From: Cladophialophora immunda
Taxonomy: Eukaryota; Ascomycota; Eurotiomycetes; Chaetothyriales; Herpotrichiellaceae
Direction: 5' to 3'
NCBI RefSeq assembly: GCF_000835495.1
Contig: NW_015622542.1
Coordinates: 248,001 to 312,000, forward strand
DNA: 64,000 bases
Part shown: one piece after another, positions 56,791 through 64,000 of the stretch
Layout: the number at the start of each line of letters is the position of its first letter
How positions within the stretch are numbered: position 1 is the first letter of the stretch
Program-made: the position numbers and the translations under genes
The notes under the pieces: generated by a model
Databases searched by the model: none
What the model was told of the DNA's origin: nothing
What the model saw: the letters and a program-made list of their open reading frames with translations, nothing else

Positions 56791-57498
56791 GCCGACATGG
56801 CCGGTCTAGCGGGGGGAGATCTTATAGATATAGAATGCTAGAAACGCATTAGAGTCGATGGGTTACCACATTGGTTTGGCAAGGCTGCCTGAACAGTGAC
56901 AGCCTGATCCTGACCCGGGCATTTTGTCTGACAAAAGACTCCGCCGCGCTTATTGCGGCATCAGTATTAGGAAAAGGTGGAGAAAATCACGTTGTCAGAC
57001 ACCTCTTAAATAGGCTCCCTCTCTTCCCAATGGCACACGTCAACTCAACTCCCCAATATTATCCGGAAGAGCTCATTAGATCCTTCAATAAACCTCGCAC
57101 AGCCATGAACTCAGGTGTCACAAGCATCTCTGTAACACGGTTGTCGTGCCATCTTGGCCTCGGACTTCCGCAATGTCTTTGACAAAGTTACGCAGCCTGT
57201 GCCGATCCTCGCGGTTGAGCCTGGTGAGCCCCTGGATGCAGTGCTCTATCTGTTCACCACACCGGATAACGACAGGATATATCAGTTACAAGACCAGGCC
57301 AATTCAAATTCTCAACCAGCGCTGACGTACCTGCGCCGCGTGGTCCGGAAAGAGGACTTTGTTGCGAGACTCAAAGAAGATGGCTCGCTGCCCCGGGTCT
57401 AGACTTCAACGCTTCTAAGATGAGGTTTTAAATGGATTCCACCCCCCTGTGTTAAGTTCAAAGTCTCCCTTCATCACTGCAGATATATCATCTTTGAA
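56791..57498. other. Intergenic region containing a weak small-gene candidate
   Basis: Mostly flanking DNA of the reductase and multicopper oxidase genes. The only coding candidate is the small frame ending at 57402, listed separately. Confidence 0.4.
57031..57402 (+). CDS. Possible small protein, incomplete model
   Basis: An open frame from about 57136 to the TAG at 57400-57402 reads as ordered protein, with PVPILAVEPGEPLDAVLYLF and ALTYLRRVVRKEDFVARLKE, about 80 aa. It has no ATG: an in-frame TAA lies at 57133, so a 5' exon is needed. An upstream ATG at 57031 encodes MAHVNSTPQYYPEELIRSFN and could supply it by splicing, but I could not fix donor and acceptor. No family recognised. It could also be a chance ORF or a decayed gene. 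Confidence 0.3.
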
Positions 57499-59501
57499 AT
57501 GCTGTCTGCTTTTTCATACTGGCTGCACGCTTGCAGTTGCATTTGCTCGCTTGTTTTTCCCGTCTGTGCCGCGAAGAAGCCTATGACACAAGATGCTAGC
57601 TTCAGCCCAGATATTGTCCTACGAGTTAGTGTCGATACTATCCAGCTCAATTGTCAGCCTCGCCTCTCAACGCTGATCAATGGTACATATCCGGCACCTC
57701 CGATATATCTCGAGCCGGAGCGAACAACATGGATTCGTGTGTATAACGACGCAGACGTCAATACGACAATGGTAGGGGCAAATCCCCGACATGTTGCAAG
57801 GGGAACTTTGCTTGCTGACCGATAAATGCACAGCACTGGCATGGCCTTACGCTTTCTGCGGCGCCTTATGCTGACGGCGCCCCGCAGGCTTCACAGTGGC
57901 CAATTCCTCCTGGATGTTTTTATGACTACGAGCTCCATCCTGGTGCAAGTGAAGCTGGAACATCCTTCTACCATTCGCACGTGGGCTTCCAAGCCATGAC
58001 GGCTACCGGGGCCTTGATTGTAAAGGATGCCGTACCTCCGCCATATGGGTACGATGAAGAGATCATTTTGAAGATTGGAGACTTTTATCCCGAGGACGAT
58101 CTCACAATAGAATCACAGTTGACGGGCGTTCCTTGGAGGTGGACGGGAGATCCCACATCGTTGCTGATCAACGGACAGAGTGGAACGGCCCCTAACTCTG
58201 CTGACCCTGCAGAGTCGGATCAGTCATGTCAGCCTTGGGTCATGAATGTCGAGGCGGGCAAGACATATCGAGTACGCCTCATTGGCAGTACCGCATTGTC
58301 TCTGGTGCTGTTTGGCATTGAACATCACGACAATCTGACTATTATCGAAACGGACAACTCGTACGTCTACCCCTTGCAGACACCGTACATGCAGGTCGAC
58401 ACAGGTCAAAGATTCAGTTTCCTGTTGCAAGCGAAATCGCCAAGTGAGTTGCAGTGCTTGGACGGGCAGACAAAATTCTGGATCCAGTTCGAGACTCGAG
58501 AAGGCCAAAGTACGGTTTCTGGATGGGCCATTCTCAATTACACCGACGTGGGGCTTTCAAAATCGCATGGACGGGTGTATAGCGAGGCACAGAGCTGCTG
58601 TTATCCGACCTCGAACTCCTCATGTCCAGATTCCCTTCCCACGGGACCGATCCTTGATCTCCCCACCAATGTAACAAATTGGCTCGAGTATGCTTTTCAG
58701 AATCCTCCCTTGGCTGGCTACGAAACCCCTCCCAGCGCAACAGAAGTAACTCGCCGCATTATTATTTCGACCTCGCAGTTCCTCAGAAACACCTCCGGCA
58801 ACACAGTGATGATATCGAACAATGAATACTGGAGTGACAGTGCTCCCCTGGGACCAACGACAGATACACCGTACCTCGTTGAAATCCTTCAAAATGCGAG
58901 CATCAATGGTGTCACCCCAGACTACGGCCGTGCAATCGACAATGGAGGCTTTGATCCTCTCTCACAGACCTATCCCGCCCAAATCGGCGAGGTCATTGAG
59001 ATTGTGTGGCAGAATGCTGCTTCGTACCCAGCGGGGATCTACGGTCCGCATCCTATGCATGCTCACGGCGGGCGGTATTGGGACCTGGGTTCGGGCCCGG
59101 GGGAATACTCGCCTGAAGCACACGCGGCGCTGCTGGAATCTTACGCCACCGACGATGTCCCTTACCCTGGTTCGCGGCGTGACACGACCATGTTATACAA
59201 GTACACGTTGCAGTCTCTCGAGCCTGGAGAAGTGAATGGCTGGCGAGTCTGGCGAATCCGTGTCACCGAGAGGAACGTCGGAGTTTGGATGATGCACTGC
59301 CATATCCTGCAGCATATCGTCATGGGGCAGCAGACGGTGTGGATCTTCGGGACTCCAGAGGAAATCGCCGAGAATGCGATGCCTATAGAGGGTAATTTGG
59401 CTGGGTATTTTAGCTATGGCGGGGATGTCGTGGGCAAGGCTGGACAGGAAGAGGAGGGTAGCTGGGCTATGCAGTTCTTTAGGGATGGGATGAACTCTTA
59501 G
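57499..59501 (+). CDS. Multicopper oxidase, ascorbate-oxidase/laccase-like
   Basis: Predicted secreted copper oxidase that couples one-electron oxidation of phenols or similar substrates to reduction of O2 to water. Exons 57499-57771 and 57834-59501 give 646 aa. A signal peptide is present (MLSAFSYWLHACSCICSLVF). Copper ligands are complete: HWHG (His92, His94), HSH (His138, His140), HPMHAH (His497, His500, His502) and HCHILQH (His579, Cys580, His581, His585). The intron falls exactly before the first HWHG. The residue at the T1 axial position, five after His585, is Gln590, in a context (HIVMGQQTVW) where ascorbate-oxidase-like relatives usually have Met and laccases Leu or Phe. Several N-x-S/T sites fit secretion. 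The physiological substrate is unknown; pigment or phenol chemistry is possible. Confidence 0.93.
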
Positions 59502-60697
59502 AACGAGGTTGCTAGGGGGGTCACTCTAATAGACGGCCAGAGTTAGACCGTTGCAACTAGACTCTTTCAGGATGATGCAAGTGTTCATTTCCCGTCCGTC
59601 TCGACAGCGGCTATGTCTCTTCCTTTCCCCACGGGACTAATTGCACACATTGCTATAGACATACCTCGTACAGAAGAGCCAGCTGACATCCATCCACATC
59701 TTCCACGCCCTGTTACTACTGATTCAGATTCGGTTTGAAGTGGAGGGCACAGCGGATAAGGTGGTATGTCCCTCAACCCAACTGCCGAAGTCTGGGCACC
59801 TCTGCCAAGGGGACAATGGAACATTCTTGTCGAGGAGAGCAAAACAAGCGGCGGTCTTTTGTCCTCGTATCCTCTTGACCCTGGGCCATGTTCCACCCAA
59901 TGGCTGTCGCGTTGACTGCTCCCCACGAGAACGTCCATTCCCACTCTGGGCCCATGCTCCGAGCTCAAAGGGGACAGCCTTGCTATCGCTAGATGCCTGC
60001 CACACTATCATTCGGCCAGCTGGGCCATCTCCTGAGGAATTCGACACTAAGGAGCACAAGACCATTGTGACCGTACTGTACGTGGTGCACCGCAAATGGT
60101 CTGTTAGCTGACCAGAGGAGATCGACACCGCGTGCCAACATCATCGTCTTCCGCCAGACCGTCACTCCGCCACTCCCACCGCAACCCCTGACGGCCAAGA
60201 GGCGATCGCTTCCAAGGCTTGTCTTCTCCTGCTTTCAATTCGCTTTAAAAGCCCAGCTTTTCCCCCCTCCCCAGATTCCAAGACAGACTTATTACTTGGC
60301 TTCTTCCCGCCACCTTGAAGAGACCTATCAACCAGCGGGGGATATTTCATTTGCCTTGGCCATGTGCTGTATCCTGGACACTGTGGGATCGAGCAGAGCG
60401 TCATGACTCCCGGTGACGACAGCCGATATGTCTCGTTGCGCGCAGGGCATCCTCCCCACCGGATGGGACACCATGCATGCCGCATACCTTAGCAGCAGCA
60501 TGGGAGTCCTCTCTGATAGCCATCCGCAAGCTCTATGTGTATGTGGGGCGGTCGTGAGCTCTGGAGTCACCTCGACCTCTTCGCTTAAATACACGGCTTT
60601 GAAACCTCTCGTCGCCAGACCTGGATCCCATTTCTACCTGTTCATCACAGTCTCGATACCTTAGGTTGACTATCCACAAAGACGCTCCGCACCGAAC
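59502..60697. other. Intergenic region, no supported gene
   Basis: 1.2 kb between two plus-strand genes. Overlapping ORFs of up to about 134 codons occur on both strands, but none shows motifs. It should contain the transporter promoter. Confidence 0.45.
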
Positions 60698-62498
60698 ATG
60701 ACGGGAATTACAGGAGGGACTCTGAAAGCTTCGGCTTTTGACCAGCTTGATCTGGATCCCACCAAAAGCGAGTCATCGGCCGAGGAAATAGACTGGACGG
60801 AGCAAGAAGAGACGGCCATCAGGAGAAAGATTGACCGGCGAATTGTCCCCCTGGTCACCCTGCTGTACCTCTTTTGCTTCCTCGACCGCGCCAATATTGG
60901 AAATGCTCGGATTCAAGGAATGGCCAAGGACCTGGATCTGGTTGGGTACCGCTTCAATTGGGCGCTGAGCGTCTTCTACATTGTCTACCTCTTGGTGGAA
61001 GTTCCGAGCAACATCCTCCTGAAGCACATCGGCCCTCGATTCTACATCCCGGGACTGGTCTTTGGCTTCGGGTTGGTGTCTCTCTGCACCGCCTTTGTCA
61101 AGAACTTTGACGAACTGTGCGTCGCGCGGGCGTTCCTGGGTGTCTTTGAAGGCGGCACCATGCCTGGGATCTCATTCTTCCTGAGCACGTTCTACAAACG
61201 GCGAGAGCTGTATTTCCGGATCGGAATATTCATCTCAGCTGCTTCCATCGCAGGGGCTTTTGGAGGCTTGTTCGCGACAGCCTTGTCGTAAGTAGGTTCA
61301 CTACTGGGCAATTGTTCAAGCTGCTGACGGATCTCAGTCGCATCCCTCGTTGGGGGACAGAGTCTACACCGATCCACACGTGAGTGCTGTTGCCAGATGA
61401 GTGCGTTCGATTATGCATCTGACTCCCTTTTCTAGCTGGAGAAATATCTTCTTCTTTGAGGGCTTGGTGTGTTTTAGACATAGGCTGCTGCAATCCGGAC
61501 TAATGAGTTCTAGATCACCATCATCGTTGCAGCGGCTGCTCCAACCTTGATGCCATCGAATCCGCAGACTTGTCGGTTCCTCACCGAACGAGAACGGCAT
61601 ATCGCCCATGAACGGTTGATCCGAGAGCATCGCGCTGTGAGCACTCAATGATGTCTTTCGACAAGCAAGTACTGACAGAAACAGGATCCGATGGAGAAGG
61701 TCCAATGGCATCATATTCGCGCCGCCATCTTCAACATCAACAATAACCTTTGTGCGGCTGGCTTCTTCTTGATCAACATCACTGTCCAAGGTCTCTCCAT
61801 CTTCATGCCCACTATCCTGGCGGATCTCGGCTGGACCGCAACCAAGGCACAACTGTACTCGGTGCCCCCGTACGTGGCTGCGTGTCTCGTGGCTATTTTG
61901 ATCGCGTACGTCAGCGACAAAACGCGCAGGCGTGGTATTTATCTCGCAGGAGCCACTTTCTTGCCAATCGCCGGGTTTTCTATACTGAGATGGAGCACAA
62001 ATGCCTCGATTCGTTATATGGCTGTTTATTTTATTACCACAGGAGCTTTTCCAGGAGGACCTGGGTTCCTTTCTTGGGGGATCAACAGTATGAAGAGTGC
62101 TTTGATACGAAAACGAATCACTGCTAACGCCTGACAGATTCTGCCGGGCCGGCAGTGCGTGCTGTGGCGACTGCGTGGATTGTCTCGGTTGGCACTCTAG
62201 GAGGCGTCCTTGCCACGTGAGGGATCACAGACTGAATCATTCCTGAGATATGAATAGACTGACCTTGTACAGATGGACCTATCTTGTTCGCGACGCGCCT
62301 CGCTACCCCATTGGTCACACCATCAACCTGTCTGCCCAGATCATTGTCCTCTTTGTAGCTAGCTTTGGCATTGCATATAACATGCGCGAGAATCGACTAC
62401 GGGAGCAAGGAAAGAGGACGCATCGACTTGAGGGGTTGGATGAGGCTGAGAAGAGGGACCTCGGGCACAAGCATCCGGACTTTAGGTATATTCCGTGA
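60698..62498 (+). CDS. MFS transporter, anion:cation symporter (Dal5/TNA1-like) family
   Basis: Predicted plasma-membrane proton-coupled transporter of organic anions such as allantoate, nicotinate or related carboxylates. Seven exons are proposed: 60698-61287, 61338-61379, 61436-61466, 61514-61636, 61685-62087, 62138-62216 and 62273-62498. The sum is 1494 nt, giving 497 aa with all phases matching. The family signature is clear: FLDRANIGNARIQGM in helix 1, then VEVPSNILLKHIGPRFYIPG and LGVFEGGTMPGISFFLSTFYKR. The central loop includes FLTERERHIAHERL. The second half starts after DPMEKVQWHHIRAA and ends in a basic, hydrophilic tail (HKHPDFRYIP). About 12 hydrophobic segments are visible. It is the last gene of the oxidoreductase group and could move its substrate or product. 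Confidence 0.93.
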
Positions 62499-62931
62499 GG
62501 CTGAGTCGGCTGGCTTGTGGCAAGGGGATTGAACATGGGGGCATGGTGTTGCGTATGGTGTCACAGGAGGAGGACGTGAACCAAGCATACGAGTATTGGG
62601 TCACTCCGTACTAACGTATTGAGTAACTTCTACATATGTACAAGTACAAGTAGGGAGTTGAAGCCTTGCTGGAAACATCGAGAAGTCTTCAAAGTGGCGT
62701 CGGATAAGAATATCCGGGTCCACGTGATGAGGATTCCATCCAGCTGACCAATCAGCAGCCTAGCGTCGCCCGTGCGTCATTGGAGCTGTGGCGGCGCCTC
62801 GGATGTATTTGTATGGCGAAGCTCTTTGTGCCTGCGTACTTCTTCCACACGCCCATCCCGTCAACGACTTTCTTTCTGTTCTTTCTCACTTGTCGACCAT
62901 CTCCGATTCCATTCTGAAGAGCGCCTTGATC
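62499..62931. promoter_or_regulatory. Promoter region of the Bax-inhibitor-like gene
   Basis: Contains a perfect E-box CACGTG at 62721-62726 and a CCAAT box (GACCAATCAG) at 62748-62752, both about 180-210 bp upstream of the next ATG. A TACATATGTACAAGTACAAGT cluster of GTAC-type repeats (about 62631-62650) lies further up. Such E-box/CCAAT pairs are frequent upstream of broadly expressed fungal genes. Function is inferred. Confidence 0.5.
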
Positions 62932-64000
62932 ATGTCCTTCATTCTCAGGAGGCCCTTTGCGGTCTCCTCGAACACCCTCAAACCTCTCAGCAAACCTTCG
63001 ACGCTTGTCCGAGCGTTCCACTCGTCTCCCAAATCATCCAACTCCTTCTTCAACCCTCGGCCGTTTGCCTCGACCTCGAACGCACAATCGCTCTTGAAAT
63101 CATCAGCTTTACGGAATGGCTTCAAGCGCGGCTATCAAACGCCCTCGTACCAACCCGCGAACCCCACCGCGAGTGGCAACCTCACGCAACGGCTTCTGTA
63201 CGGCGCTGCGCTGGTCGGCGGAACCATTGTCGCCACGAACCTGATCTTTAACCGCGAAACACGCGAAGATGGCGGCATGCCTCCCTTTGAGCGGGAATAC
63301 TTGAACCAGACATTTTTGCACACCGGTTTGGGCGTCGGGATCATCGGTCTTGCGGCCCGGACACTGCACACCAGCGGCTGGAGTTACAGATTGATGGCTA
63401 CGAACCCGTGGTTGGTGGTCGGCTTGGGTCTCGCTGCGAGTATTGGCACGATGTACGGCACGATGTATACACACCCAGACAAGTAAGTCGCATCTACCTC
63501 GCTCCGACAGACTCAAGGATATGGTACTGACAAGGTGAAACAGCTATATCCAAAAATATGCCCTCTGGACGGCTTTCAATGTCACCCAGGCCGCCATTCT
63601 CTCTCCACTGATGTTTCTCTCTCCCGCGATCCTGGCTCGTGCCGGCCTTTACACTGTTGGCATGATGGGATCCATCGCTTTCATTGGGGCCACCGCCAAG
63701 CAAGAGAAGTACCTATACTTGGGAGGCCCGTTGCTTGCAGGTGTCGCCGTTGTCGCCATCTCCGGGTTCGCGCCATTGGTTCTCCCTGCCACGGCCGTTC
63801 GCACGCTCGCCTGGACCGAGAATATTTGGCTCTATGGCGGCCTCGCAGTCTTTGGTGGGTTTACACTGTATGACGTGCAGAAGATTTTGCACCACGCCAG
63901 AATGAGCGAGCGGGGATTGGTGAGGAAGGACGTGGTCAACGAGAGCATTTCGCTCGAGCTGGACTTTTTGAACATCTTTATCCGGATGGCGCAGATTCTG
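62932..64000 (+). CDS. Mitochondrial Bax-inhibitor-1/GHITM-family membrane protein (partial)
   Basis: Predicted inner-mitochondrial-membrane protein related to GHITM/MICS1, a family linked to cristae structure and cation exchange. Exons 62932-63482 and 63544 onward are visible. 336 codons are present and the 3' end is cut by the window edge. The N-terminus is a basic, Ser-rich presequence (MSFILRRPFAVSSNTLKPLS). BI-1-type hydrophobic segments follow: LLYGAALVGGTIVATNLIF, LGVGIIGLAARTLHTSGW, WLVVGLGLAASIGTMYGT, LYTVGMMGSIAFIGATA, LLAGVAVVAISGFAPLVLP and IWLYGGLAVFGGFTLYDVQKIL. The visible end, DFLNIFIRMAQIL, is the usual C-terminal family helix, so only a few codons should be missing. Confidence 0.92.

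Overview
The window is nuclear DNA of a filamentous ascomycete (Pezizomycotina). Genes are dense and lie on both strands. Introns are short (about 49-115 nt), mostly GT-AG. The proteins are typical of Pezizomycotina: a Zn2Cys6 regulator, a DUF3405-type protein, a CYT-4-type mitochondrial exoribonuclease, an ACS-family transporter and an ascorbate-oxidase-like multicopper oxidase. I cannot fix the order or genus from the sequence alone. Gene models below were built by reading splice sites and frames by eye. Exon sums were checked to be multiples of three, and phases were checked to match.

Layout. 1.8-6.7 kb: a Zn2Cys6 transcription factor followed on the same strand by an acetamidase-type amidase. 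7.4-12.1 kb: a divergent housekeeping pair, mitochondrial RNase II-type exoribonuclease (CYT-4/DSS1) and ribosome maturation factor SDO1/SBDS, sharing a 249-bp promoter. 13.7-19.5 kb: a small low-complexity fungal protein and a large Ala/Lys/Glu-rich protein with an 11-residue repeat. 20.3-39.1 kb: an RNA polymerase II neighbourhood. RPB2 is on the minus strand and RPB1 on the plus strand. Between them lie a CTNNBL1-like splicing factor, a cysteine-rich single-pass membrane protein, an alpha-arrestin with a terminal PPxY motif, and the COMPASS subunit SWD1, which is divergent from RPB1. 40.3-45.2 kb: a GC-rich secreted protein, a four-helix membrane protein and the KEOPS subunit CGI121.

46-62.5 kb: an accessory-looking stretch. 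It holds a fungal transcription-factor-like protein without a recognisable DNA-binding domain, a DJ-1/Hsp31-type protein, a DUF3405-type membrane protein, a short-chain dehydrogenase, an old-yellow-enzyme reductase, a possible small protein, a multicopper oxidase and an MFS transporter. This reads like a detoxification or small-molecule cluster without a visible backbone synthase. 62.9-64.0 kb: the 5' part of a mitochondrial Bax-inhibitor-1/GHITM-type protein, cut by the window end.

I saw no tRNA, rRNA, transposon or CRISPR. Gaps longer than 300 bp are listed as entries. The most interesting points are the RPB1-RPB2-SWD1-CTNNBL1 linkage, the oxidoreductase/transporter cluster, a glutamine at the predicted type-1 copper axial position of the multicopper oxidase, the hendecad-repeat protein, and a GC-AG intron in the DJ-1 gene.
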